A stretch of DNA of 64,000 bases from Voacanga thouarsii (Eukaryota > Streptophyta > Magnoliopsida > Gentianales > Apocynaceae), in the NCBI GenBank assembly GCA_026120185.1, contig JANUWF010002120.1:1798001-1862000 (forward strand), read 5' to 3'. A model generated the notes under the pieces. The model saw only the letters and a list, made by a program, of their open reading frames with translations, ran no database searches and had not been told where the DNA came from. Positions 1-9,745 of this stretch are shown here, piece by piece (positions within the stretch are counted from its first letter, which is position 1; each line of letters starts with the position of its first letter). Made by a program: the position numbers and the translations under genes.

Positions 1-204
1 CTTCTTGGTAGCCTCAAGGCAGCGAAACTGGAGGTATGGAGGTTGGCAGAAGCAGAACTTAAATTCTTCTAGCAGCTTGCCAAGACCAAATACGTAGCCA
101 ATGCTGACCGAAACACTAAGTACTTCCATGCCATTGTTAACCGGAATAGGAAGTGCAACTTTTTTGCATCAGTGGTTCAAATTGATGGATCTTGAACTCA
201 AAGT

Positions 205-822
205 ATGGACGAAGTTATGTCTGAATTTGTAGCATACTACCGGTCCCTTCTAGGTTCGTCCAGGCAATGTAAGCGACTAAACCCAGATGTGGTCCGTGCG
301 GGTACACTGCTCCCCAGCTACATGATGTCCGATCTGGTCAGGCCAATCACTTATGATGAGATTAAATCTGTACTATGGGATATTGGTGATAGTAAGGCCC
401 TAGGCCCTAATGGATACTCTGCCTATTTCTTTAAGAAAGCATGGCCAACAATTAGAGGGAACATTCTGCACGCATGTCATGAATTCTTTCGGTCAGGGAA
501 ATTTTTGAAACAGCTTAACCATTCCGTTATCTCTCTTATCCCCAAATCCAGCTCTGCAGAGGGAGTGGCAAATTATAAACCCATCTCATGTCATGAATTC
601 TTTCGGTCAGGGAAATTGTGGAAACAGCTTAACCATTCCGTTATCTCCCTTATCCCCAAATCCAGCTCAGCAGAGGGAGTGGCAGATTATAGACCCATCT
701 CATGCTATGATGTTGTGTCTAAAATAATCTCTAAGGTGCTTGCTGACCGCCTGCGCATAGCACTACCTCAACTTGTTGATCCAGCACAGTTAGCCTTCAT
801 TGAAGACTGGCTAATAGCTTAA
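205..822 (+). pseudogene. LINE reverse transcriptase, fingers domain
   Basis: A 205-codon open stretch carries the N-terminal part of a LINE reverse transcriptase: DEIKSVLWDIGDSKALGPNG, then the AYFFKKAWP block, NHSVISLIPK and DPAQLAFIEDWL. In plant LINEs these lie between the endonuclease and the catalytic palm. The frame breaks just after the PAQLAFIE block, where family members normally continue into DNI and the palm, so the apparent stop is a lesion and not a natural end. An internal 114-bp in-frame tandem duplication repeats the EFFRSGK...YKPIS block, making this domain 38 residues longer than usual. The first ATG is not the true start because homologous coding sequence lies upstream. 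Confidence 0.88.
473..700 (+). repeat. 114-bp in-frame tandem duplication in LINE RT
   Basis: Bases 473-586 and 587-700 are two head-to-tail copies of one 114-bp unit with a few substitutions. Each encodes CHEFFRSGK-x2-KQLNHSV, then the ISLIPK block and YxPIS. The period is 38 codons, so the frame is kept. Confidence 0.95.
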
Positions 823-869
823 AACATATTCATGTGCAGGAACTACTTCAGACTTATAGTAGAAAATGA

Positions 870-1370
870 TCCTTCCCCAGGTGTACTATCAAGGTAGACC
901 TGCGAAAGGCTTATGACTCCATAAGCTGGGAATTCTTGCTAGACCTACTAGCCGAGCTAGTTTCCCAGAACAATTCATTAGATGGGTCGTGCAGTGCATA
1001 ATGACCCCATAATACTCTATCTCACTTAATGGCCGGGTGTAGGGGTTTTTTCTCGAGAAGCAGAGCATCAGGCAGGGTGACCTGAAATCTGCACAGCTGT
1101 TTGTGCTTTGTATGGAATACTTATCCAAATCTATTTAGTTGGCAACATTGGGAATGAGCTTTAAGTATCATCCTAAGTGCAACAAGCTCAGTATCACTCA
1201 TTTGACCTTTGTAGACAACCTTATGCAATTTACCAGAGATGGACTCTATTACCATCTTACTCAACTTCGTAGAGGAGTTTAAAGAGTGCTCCGGGCTCCA
1301 AGCCAACAAATAGAAATCACATCTATATTTAGCCGGCATTACTGAAGCTCTCAAGCAAACGCTTGTTCTG
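870..1370 (+). pseudogene. LINE reverse transcriptase, palm domain
   Basis: The palm resumes in a shifted frame. Motif A reads KVDLRKAYDSISWEFL at 891-938, with the catalytic Asp present. A GRV-x-GFF...RQGD block lies at about 1030-1081. The active-site box at 1208-1219 reads FVDN where LINEs have FADD, so the second catalytic Asp is Asn here. Stops and frameshifts separate these blocks, so no active enzyme could be made. Confidence 0.82.
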
Positions 1371-1599
1371 TTAGTTGGTATCCTGCTGGGATCCTTTCTG
1401 TTCCGTTATCTTGAGGTGCCTATCATGTTTGGCAAGACTCGCCTCAACAATTAATGACCGCTATTTGAAAAGATTAGGTCTTACATTGGAAATTGGACTA
1501 CCTGCTCCCTCTCCTATGTTGGCAGAATGCAACTTATAATAGTGGTCCTACAGGGGGTCGATTGCTTTTGGCTATCGCTGTTGCCAATATCGACTGGAG

Positions 1600-2260
1600 T
1601 CATTGATCAACTTAACAAGATGGCATGGGATTTCCTGTGGGACTCCAAAAGCTCCTTGGTGGCCTGGGCAAATCTCTACCTACCAAAACTAAAGGTGGGC
1701 TGGGACTCAAGGACCTTCAGACTTGGAACATGGCATTCCTCGCCTGAGTCTTGTGGGATGTTCAGCTGGAAAAATAAACTTTGTGGATCAGATGGGTCTC
1801 ACACTACTACTTAGCTAGATATTCTATATGGGACCTCCCTCAACACCGAGACTAGACCCCGCTCATCCACCGTATCTTAAGCATCCGGGACATCATTCTT
1901 TAGAAGAGACAATCGCATGACCGAGCCATAGCAACCCTGGGAGCTTTGGCTGGGGGGCCTAAGTTCTCCACCAAGTGAGCGTATGACTACTTCCGTTCTC
2001 ATCATGCCAAGGTCCCATGGGCTAAAGCTGTCTAGACATAAAGCCTCACGCCGAAGCATTCCTTCACAATATGGTTATGCGCTAAGGGCCAACTCAAGAC
2101 CAAAGACCAGCTACCATTTCAACTAGACAATATATGCTGCCCCCTATGCTAGTCCCATTCGGAGACAGCTCGACATCTCTATTTTTCTTGTGGCTTTTCA
2201 CAATAGGTTTGGAACGATGTCAAAACCTGGCTGCGTCTACCACGGGCTATGAATACCATC
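1600..2260 (+). pseudogene. LINE C-terminal zinc-binding region (zf-RVT)
   Basis: Fragments of the region downstream of the RT are readable in more than one frame: a WDFLWDSK block at about 1625, a lysine/glycine-rich stretch with a directly following DLQTWNMAFL-like block at about 1690-1740, and a CPLC...E-x3-HLYFSC pattern at about 2130-2195 that fits the C-x2-C...H-x4-C zinc-binding domain at the end of plant LINE ORF2. Frames change repeatedly, so this is a decayed remnant. It places the LINE 3' end shortly downstream. Confidence 0.7.
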
Positions 2261-2565
2261 TCTAGTTGCCTCAAATGGCTTAAGCTGTTAAACCATGGAT
2301 CAAGTTAGATGGCAAAGGCTAAGTCCACAACCCTCTGTGCTACCATCTACCATATATAGTTTGCCCGTAACCGGACATTGTTTGATGGTTCATCATGCCA
2401 TCTGAGGGATGTTGCCAAGCGGATCAAAACACATGTGTACAGGGTGATCTTCACCCTGTACCCTCATGTTTTGGACTTTTTTGTATCTTGTGTAGGATGG
2501 ACTAGCTAGTAGTATTACTTATGTGTATGCACTACTTGCTAGATGAACTCTTTGTACATATCATA

Positions 2566-3129
2566 GTCAAGCCTCATTCTTCTCTCTTAAAAACTCTCTT
2601 GAATAACCCTCCTTAGGTGGTGAATCTCTCATTGTTTGAGTGATTTACAACTTTGATTCTTAGATTCACCACTTTTTCTTGTGTTTTCCTTGTTTTAATA
2701 GGCTTTCTTGATGCTAAAAATAGTTGCTTAAGGAGTCTTAGCTGAGTAGAATTCAGAAAATACCAAAATCCTTTGGAAGGTACCAAATTTGTGCATAGGA
2801 TTTTCGTATCCAGAGCAGACTTGGTATCAAGTCCAGTCAACTCACCTTATGCCAGGTGTGTTCTTTTTTTTCCCCTATAAGCTCCTCTATTTTCTCTGCT
2901 TTTCCAAATTGGACTAGGCGCCTAGTGCCCTAGTTGAACCTAGCGACAGGTGCATTCTAGAAACTTTCACTATTTGCTCGAAATCAACCCAATCTTGCAC
3001 AAATTTGTCAAAAACACTTTTCACAAGTAAAATGTCAAATAGGAAGGAATATGCCTAGTTATTACATCAAAAGTATCTCAATTTAACCTCGAATAACTAG
3101 GAAAATAGTGATAATTTTAGCTTCTATCA
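2566..3129 (-). mobile_element. Athila-like gypsy LTR, truncated, inverted
   Basis: Read on the minus strand, this begins TGATAGAAGCTAAAATTATC at 3129. It follows the same order as the LTRs starting at 32258 and 50819: the gene-poor AT block, then clustered GGCGCC-centred palindromes (ACTAGGCGCCTAGT at 2913-2926), then the lysine-rich block. It ends near 2566, after roughly the first 560 bases, where the LINE begins. At the right end it abuts Copia-1c LTR sequence at exactly 3130, suggesting insertion into that LTR. The matching left junction is lost, so no duplication can be checked. Confidence 0.75.
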
Positions 3130-4596
3130 TCCACTCACGCCAATAGGATAAGCATATTTGGAATACATATAATTGGACCATGCGATAACAATCCTTATAA
3201 AAGTACTAAAATAAATAATGATTGATTTATAGCTACTATTGCGTAGACGAGTACCTTTAGACTTGAGTATAAGTTAGTGGTCTGGTGAAGTTAGACTTGT
3301 GCACTTTGATAAATGATGGGTGAGGTCTTAACGCAAGGTCAATAACTTTGTACGTTGGGTGTATGGCTCTAGTTAATTAAGACAGACTTATACAATAGAA
3401 TTTCTACGCTTAATTTAGTGAAGAAATCACCCCTTTGTGATTGTCAAAGATAATCAAAATAAACCAGAGCCTTGGAAAATGTGACTTAGTATATATGTTT
3501 TTCTATAGCTCCCGAAAATAAGTTGGCATATATTGAAAGTCATGAACTATTGGACTAGTTATCACGGGATGGTAAATGTCATTGAGGAATATGTTAGTAC
3601 ATTTTTTCTAACTTAATGACGGGTGTTACGTAGAGGGGTATTTTTATCATTACACTTGTAGGTCGAAGACATCACACTTGTAATTTTATTCTTGGGATCA
3701 ATATTTTCATGTGGTGATAAATGGAATATTTAAAATAATAAAATATGGCTATTTGGTAACAAGGGTATGTTGGTCATTTTAGTAGTCAAGAATAATATGT
3801 CTTTTGGTCCCCAAGTAGCTCAAGTCACCTTAGTAAATTTTATTTACTATATGGGGTTGTTGGTTGACATTAATATTGGAATAAATTATTCTAGGAGTCC
3901 AATAATTATTTATTTGAGCTAAAATGATTTATTGGGCCAACTTAATTAAATTAGTTTATTAATTAATTATCTTAGATAATTTTATATTGGACCCAAGTGG
4001 ATTAATTAAATAATAAAATTTATTAGTTTATTAATTAATTGTCTTGGATAATTTTATATTAGGTCCAAGAAGATCAATCAATTAATAAGAGAGTTATTTA
4101 ATTAGTTTTGGACTAATTAGAAATATTCTTTAGTCCACTAGCGTTGTGAGTGATGGCTTTTGTTATTTTGGAAATAAAGGATAGCCATCACAAATTAAAA
4201 GAAAAAAAAGGAAAAAGAAAAGAAAATGAAACAAAAAAAAAAAAAAAAGAGAGAGGAAACAAAAAAAGAAAAATAGAAAAAGGAAACAAAAAGGAAATCG
4301 TGATTTTGATTATAGATTTGCAAATTTGGCAACTTGTTAGCTTATACGAGGTTCAATAATACTTAGGAAGATTGAAAACTATAATTTTGGTACGTGTGCT
4401 TGATGTAAAGGAGTCGACGCTTGGTCGGTATTCTTGCGGAACAAGTTGTCATGACAAACTAAAGCGTTCTGTCAAACTCAAATCCTCCGTTTATTCAATC
4501 TAAGGGACCTGAAAGTAAGTATTTCTAGACTTTGGTTTGGAAAAAAATTTAAATTGCTATTTTTCACTACGTTTTTATTTTCTCGTGATCCTTTTA
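3130..4596 (+). mobile_element. Copia-1c LTR fragment (diverged)
   Basis: The order of blocks matches the Copia-1 LTR at 35624-37652: a TCCACTCAC block, GGAATAC, ACTTGAGTATAAGTTAGTGG (about 3264), TTGGACTAG...GGATGGTAAATGTCAT (about 3552), GTAGAGGGGTATTT (about 3630), GGTCATTTTAGTAG (about 3772) and the late ATTCAATC block (about 4492). Divergence is much greater than between the two Copia-1 LTRs. It holds two copies of an approximately 71-bp AT-rich unit at about 3950 and 4021, and an A/G-rich tract at 4196-4290. It joins directly to integrase coding at 4597, so primer site, leader, gag and protease are deleted. Confidence 0.7.
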
Positions 4597-5122
4597 GAGG
4601 TGGAGCATCAAACATGTAAATTAATCAAAAAGCTAATATCAGATCGTAGTGGAGAGTAATTCCTTGGTGAATTCAAGGACCATTTAGCATATTCGGGAAT
4701 CGTATCTCAGCTAATTGCGCTTGGGACTCCCAAACAGAATGGAGTAGCGGAGAGAAGAAATAAAACATTGATGGAAATGGTCAGAAGTATGATTGGTCAT
4801 GCAACTCCTTCTATTTCCTTTTGGGGATATGCATTGGAAACAAAGATATATATTTTAAACTTGGTGCCTTCCAAGTTAATACCTAAGATATTGTATGAGA
4901 TGCGGACTTGACGCAAGTCCAGTATGAATTATCTTAAGGTATGGGGTTGTCTAGTTTATGTACTTACTAAGGGAAGTAAGCTAGGCCCAATGTTAGAACT
5001 ATGATACTTCATAGGGTATCAAAAAAGAATAGTTTGATACTTTTATCATCCCAAAGAGCAAAAGGTACTTGTTAGTACTCATGATAGATACTTGGAGGAT
5101 GAATAAAGTGTGTTTACTAAGG
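4597..5122 (+). pseudogene. Copia-1c integrase fragment (5' part)
   Basis: Copia integrase coding close to Copia-1 at about 41086-41600. Readable blocks are EVEHQTCKLIKKLISDRSGE (middle catalytic Asp retained) followed by a stop, then LGTPKQNGVAERRNKTLMEM (third catalytic Glu retained), ISFWGYALET and the IWGCLVYV block of the C-terminal region. Stops occur at the end of SDRSGE and in a former Trp codon near 4909. The fragment is cut at 5122 by a solo LTR and resumes at 6654 after the duplicated TAAGG. Confidence 0.85.
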
Positions 5123-6648
5123 TGTTAGAATTTGTGGACTCCTAAACGCGGAAAATATCTACGAATCCCTTCCGAGGATCCAAGTAAATGATTAAGAAGA
5201 TCGTAGGTTTGCAGATTTACCTCTGTTATGTGTAATCAATATCCTTCAGTTTCGATTGTGCTGTTGTGGTGGCAACCCAAACGATCACCAGACGCTGCAG
5301 TTGTGCGAACATCCTCTATCAAATACACACTGCGAACTCACTCGTCACTCGGGGAGTGCTAGCGCCTAGGGTTTTTGAGATGCTTATTTTTCTGGTGGAT
5401 GAAGGCACGAATTTTACAACAGAATTGGCACACATAAGAAGACGGCTAGGGTTTTTCTTAAAAACCCACTCCGAACCTCTTAGAGTCTAACCCTAATAAT
5501 ATCTTATCGTATTTTAATTTAAATTCAAATTAAATTAAAACTGATACGATAAGATTCTGCCATTATCTCGATAATTTAACTAATTAATTTACCAAGTCAG
5601 ATTCTTATAATCTGGACATCATTTAGATACATCGAATGTGGATATATTTCCAGATTCATTGTATCTGGTAGATTTTCTAAGTTCGATTAACTTAGACATG
5701 TTTCCAGATTCATCGAATCCGGTTACCAGAAAATAACCTAACAAGTTCGCTTATTGTCTGACCCTATAGGTTCATTTAACACTAGCAATGTGCCCAAATA
5801 ATATTTAAAATGGCCCACAAGTTATAAGCGGTTTCTAGCAAAACATTATAACTATCCAGGTTAAATGAAGATCGGTGATCTCTTTGAACCAAACCATAAT
5901 TTTATATTTAGTCCTTTTGTCACATGATATCCAGATTAAGCATAAGGCACGGAGCATGTCATCCTTATTAATCTCAATCAATTATTTCTTGATTTCATAG
6001 TAGACTGTTCAAACAAATGATATCAATATCTTAGATTGACATATTTGAGCACGACTATGCATTTTAACAGTCTAACTTATCAAGGGGCCCATGGATATCT
6101 CTCCCATAATTGAGATGAACAAATTCCTTCACAATCAATCATATTCCTCTCCTCGATTTATTCTATATCCAACAGTAGTCTAATTTATTATCTAATTAAA
6201 GACAACTTTAGACAATGTCAAAATATAGAATTTATCAAGTAGGAAACTATGATGAATTTAGGTCAAAGGACTTTTAATACTATTATGGCTAGAAAGTACT
6301 TATGACATGTTCCATGAAGTACTCTCACAGTAGGTCATATCCAATACAATGTTCTCTAACATTTATTTATGTTTTGACTTGATATCACAAATATCCATGA
6401 CCAGTAAAACATAGCCATCCAGTCACAAACATACTAATCTTAATTTATTATTGTTCCAATAATAATAAACGATCAGGGACAGATTTAGAATAGTCATTGT
6501 ATTCATTGTTGGGTTTTACTATCAAGTCACGTACTTGATGACCACAAAACAAAACACACTATTCATGGAAAGGAAAGCCTCATATTATTATATAAAACAT
6601 AATGGCAATAGTATAAGTACAAATTGATTCTAGAGCATATCCCCAACA
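5123..6648 (-). mobile_element. Solo LTR of Copia-2, minus strand
   Basis: A 1,526-bp LTR with no internal region. On the minus strand it starts TGTTGGGGATATGCTC at 6648 and ends in AATTCTAACA at 5123. It is flanked by a perfect 5-bp duplication TAAGG (5118-5122 and 6649-6653). Host Copia-1c coding reads across the site (GVFTKV / SSKMELKENL). Two relatives in the window are at 19556-21090 (minus) and 61137-62582 (plus). Solo LTRs arise by recombination between the two LTRs of one insertion. Confidence 0.95.
5501..5722. repeat. Inverted-repeat (hairpin) array in Copia-2 LTR
   Basis: Five potential stem-loops lie in about 220 bases. First, a 12-bp perfect outer stem ATCTTATCGTAT (5501-5512) with ATACGATAAGAT (5544-5555), enclosing a second 10-bp AT stem. 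Then CAGATT/AATCTG (5598-5614), CCAGAT/ATCTGG (5650-5668), TCTAAGTT/AACTTAGA (5676-5696) and CCAGATT/AATCCGG (5704-5722, one mismatch). The first two and the CTAAGTT stem recur in the other Copia-2 LTRs. Confidence 0.8.
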
Positions 6649-6653
6649 TAAGG

Positions 6654-6719
6654 TTTCTAGTAAAATGGAATTGAAAGAGAACTTAAGTGATGCTTCAACT
6701 TCTAGTAACCCAATTGATA
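6654..6719 (+). pseudogene. Copia-1c integrase fragment (3' part)
   Basis: A continuation of the interrupted pol: KMELKENLSDASTSSNPID matches the linker after the integrase in Copia-1 (about 41610-41670) and Copia-1b (about 60025-60080). Copia homology stops at 6719, next to a TGACACCCC start that may be a further LTR insertion. Confidence 0.75.
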
Positions 6720-6928
6720 TGACACCCCACGCTAAATGCCCCTAGAAATGGAGAAATATATGGACCATATGGCATGAGTATTTTTGCATATAAACATACT
6801 TGGCATGGCATGAATGAATTTGTTTGAGTATGATTGTAGAAGGATTGTTATGTTTTAGTGATGTTTCAGAAATTGCTATTTGCAGTAGTGATGTATAGAA
6901 TATTCTAGTATAAAACTATTAATATAGG

Positions 6929-6959
<31 letters not shown>

Positions 6960-6975
6960 CACACACACACACACA
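6929..6975. repeat. Compound (AT)n-(AC)n microsatellite
   Basis: About 12 AT units (6929-6952), then GT, then about 10 AC units (6955-6975). Confidence 0.97.
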
Positions 6976-7576
6976 AGCAACTCTAAAATTGGGTATTTAA
7001 TTATTGAGTAGCGGTTAATTAAAACAATTTAGGCAGCTATTTATTCATTGCTAAATAATTACGAATTTATTATTCTTTAATATATTTGTGTAGTTACTAT
7101 TTATATTTATTAAATACCCATTATATGATTATTTCATTTACTTGCTTATGTATTAATTTTAGGAAGAATTTAAATATTAGACTAAAAAATCTTTTCTGCT
7201 CATTTAATTTATTTGGAAGGAAATTGGATTTTCTTAAGTTAAATATTTAGTCTAGCTAGGAGAATATTTTGAGGGAGTTACTAGGCTTCTAGAAGTCTAA
7301 TAGCCGCCACCTAGGAAAATGGAAAGAGGAAAAATCCAATTCTTGTGTAATTGGAAAATTATCTTGAAAAGGAATTATTGCCAATCTTTTGAAGCTTAGG
7401 AAAAATTAGAGAATATTCTCTTCCTATTTTTTCCCATATGTGCCGCCACCTAGCTCTCCAAATCCCCTAGGAATTATGACAAATTAATTATAGGAAGCTT
7501 TTAATTAGATAAAACCTAGGGAAAATAGGATTTTCTTTAATTCTTTTTCTATTTCCAAAACCTATCATAACTCACC

Positions 7577-7584
7577 TATAAAAA
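7577..7584 (+). promoter_or_regulatory. Possible TATA box
   Basis: TATAAAAA with a CT-rich tract starting about 50 bases downstream, an arrangement seen in plant LTR promoters. No other evidence for a promoter. Confidence 0.3.
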
Positions 7585-7626
7585 CCTAACTAAATCAGAT
7601 TTTTGAACCCTAATTCACCATAGCAG

Positions 7627-7629
<3 letters not shown>

Positions 7630-7709
<80 letters not shown>

Positions 7710-7722
7710 TCTCTCTCTCTCC
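7630..7722. repeat. Long (CT)n microsatellite
   Basis: An almost uninterrupted CT run of about 90 bases. On the minus strand it translates as an Arg-Glu repeat, which is an artefact. Confidence 0.98.
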
Positions 7723-9151
7723 TCACACAAAATTCCTTCTTCCTTTGGCCAAAGTTTGGTTATTGTATTGCTTATGGAGAATTTCTGCACAAAAACATGA
7801 AAGCACCATTCTAGGATCGATTTCTTGATGTTCTGGGCGGTAACGAAAGTTAGAAGACACTCACTCCTGATTCTAAGATTGCTTGAGTTAAATGTAACAA
7901 GAGGTAATGACAAAGTTGGTTATTTTCTTTGATTTTCTTGGTTTCCGCCATAATAGAGGAAAATTAGGGTTTTTAGATCTTAAAATGTGTAACATGCGGT
8001 CTTTGATAGCGAATTTATGATTTTTATCTGAACATGCTTGGATATTGAAAAAAAAAAAAACCACCTTTCAAAAGATTTAGATAAGAAAACACTTTTACTC
8101 TCTATTCTTGAAATCTGAAATTTGTGATATTATGCTAGTTGTAGGAATTAATGCAAAATAAAATAGCAAAGTAATTTATTAATGTAGTGCCTTTTGAGAT
8201 TGTTATCTAGACATATTTAGGATGTGTTTTGTGCTAGAGATCAAGCAAGAAAACCATGGGATAAAACCCAGTAATTTTTGAAAACCTGAAGGGGCAGAGT
8301 GCCCTGTTTTTGCTGATTGTTCTGTTTGATGCAGTTATTACTACTTGATAAAGTCCAAATTTGGAAAAGGTCAAAACAAAGAAAATTTAGCTTTAACGTA
8401 TGGATGTTAACTGAAAATTTTAGAATTTTTTGATAAGGGAATTTAAGTTACGATTTTTTCTTTAATACTAGTCTGTGTTGGGCAGAACACTATAGTAGCA
8501 AAAAATAAAATTTTGATTGTAATTAATGTCTGATTTTTGTATTAGGCCACTGGTATTCTATTCTATATGTGTTTAGGAATGTCTCTGTAAAAATTGAGGT
8601 CATTTCAAGGTGTTTTTATATGTATTATACTATTAGGAAAGAAGAGTAAATTGCTGGAAATTGTGATCAACTTAATAATTTTTAAGGAAACTCTCTATTA
8701 TTAATTTGTACACTTCTATAAATGTAATAGTTATATGGGTTGACACTTGGGGATGAAGTAAAAGTTTGGATTAGTTTTTATTTGAAGATTTGCTTGTTGC
8801 ATGTGAATGGAGAGTTAATTATAAAAGGAATACGATTTCCTAAAGTACTACGAGTAGGTAGTGACTTATTTATTTTATGACTTTTAGACTTGGAAGGTTG
8901 TTAAGAGCAAGGATGCACTCATTGGTATTAAGAAATTAATTTGCTATACCAAGGTAAATTCTTACATTAAAACCGCTTGTGGAATATAACAATTGCAAGT
9001 TGTCAAATGTTTTGTGGTAATTATAGAAACATAGATTGCTCTGATAAAATATTCAGCATGATTAGTTTTCTTATTCTATTTCAACTCACAAACTATTTTC
9101 TTAAACAAAAGGATTTCATAACAACTCACTTGACTTTTGCACTAAACGTTT

Positions 9152-9745
9152 AACTATTCAAAATATCAAAAGTTGTGTTTACAAGAGTTATAATGGCATA
9201 TATATAGATGCCTTGCCCTGAACTAATTAACAATTTATTCCTACTATTAAATAGCCTTAATACAGCTTTGAATCCCTATTACATGTCCTAAAAATTGGTT
9301 AAAACATAATAATTGTTGTGTGAATTTAATTGGGAATAAAATAGAATAAAACAAGAAAATTTTGGAAAATAGAGTAGGCCCCAAATGGACCTAGCACCAA
9401 GTGCATGGGTGGACCTGACGTCAGGTGTGTTTTGGAGATAGAACCCTGCTCCAATGTGGACCTGGCACCAGGTGTGCTAGTGAACCTGGCGCCAGGTGCA
9501 TTTTGGTCGCCATTCCTCTTTTATTGCACTTCAAAACTTGCTCTTTGGACCTCCATTCCATTTCTCTATGTTTCCTTAATCCTCCAAATGAAATGTAGGT
9601 CGTCCTGAGCTCTTTTTAATACTCATTTGGCCTTCAATCCTTGTATAAAGGTTGGCTTGATCCTCTACATGAATTATTGCTTATGTTGTGCGTCCTTTGA
9701 CCTTTTATTTACTATCCAGCTCTTCACAATCTTCTTAGCCCTGGG
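9152..9745 (-). repeat. TR-GAG 3' LTR, outer part
   Basis: It aligns with 18472-19058 of the right LTR from ATTCAAAATATCAAAAGTT to CTTCTTAGCCCT. It contains GGCGCC-type palindromes at 9460-9473 and 9484-9497. Homology stops sharply at its left end. It is interrupted at 9745 by a solo LTR. Confidence 0.85.

Larger units (their letters stand above)
1..2520 (+). mobile_element. LINE (non-LTR retrotransposon), 3' part, degenerate
   Basis: The window opens inside a plant L1-type LINE. The linker motif before the reverse transcriptase (DRNTKYFH) reads at about 110-130. It is followed by RT fingers (205-819), palm motif A (891-917), an RQGD motif (1067-1081), the catalytic box (1208-1219) and the C-terminal zinc domain (about 2060-2230). 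The endonuclease would lie upstream, outside the window. Several frameshifts and stops make it a dead copy. The 3' end near 2520 is placed where homology to an inverted gypsy LTR takes over at about 2566. I saw no clear poly(A) tail or target-site duplication. Confidence 0.9.
6720..9151 (+). other. Unclassified AT-rich region, possibly a truncated gypsy LTR
   Basis: There is no coding potential. It begins TGACACCCCACGC exactly where Copia-1c coding stops, resembling the TGT-ACACCCC starts of Tekay/Del-type LTRs. Midway is a promoter-like block: TATAAAAA at 7577-7584 followed by a long CT run from 7630. The right boundary at 9151 is where the TR-GAG LTR homology begins. I found neither a second copy in the window nor a target duplication, so the LTR reading is tentative. 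Confidence 0.35.

Noticed and set aside
7590..7913. Minus-strand open frame with a long Arg-Glu repeat
   Set aside because: It is the translation of the CT microsatellite at 7630-7722. The same artefact occurs at 47766-47972.
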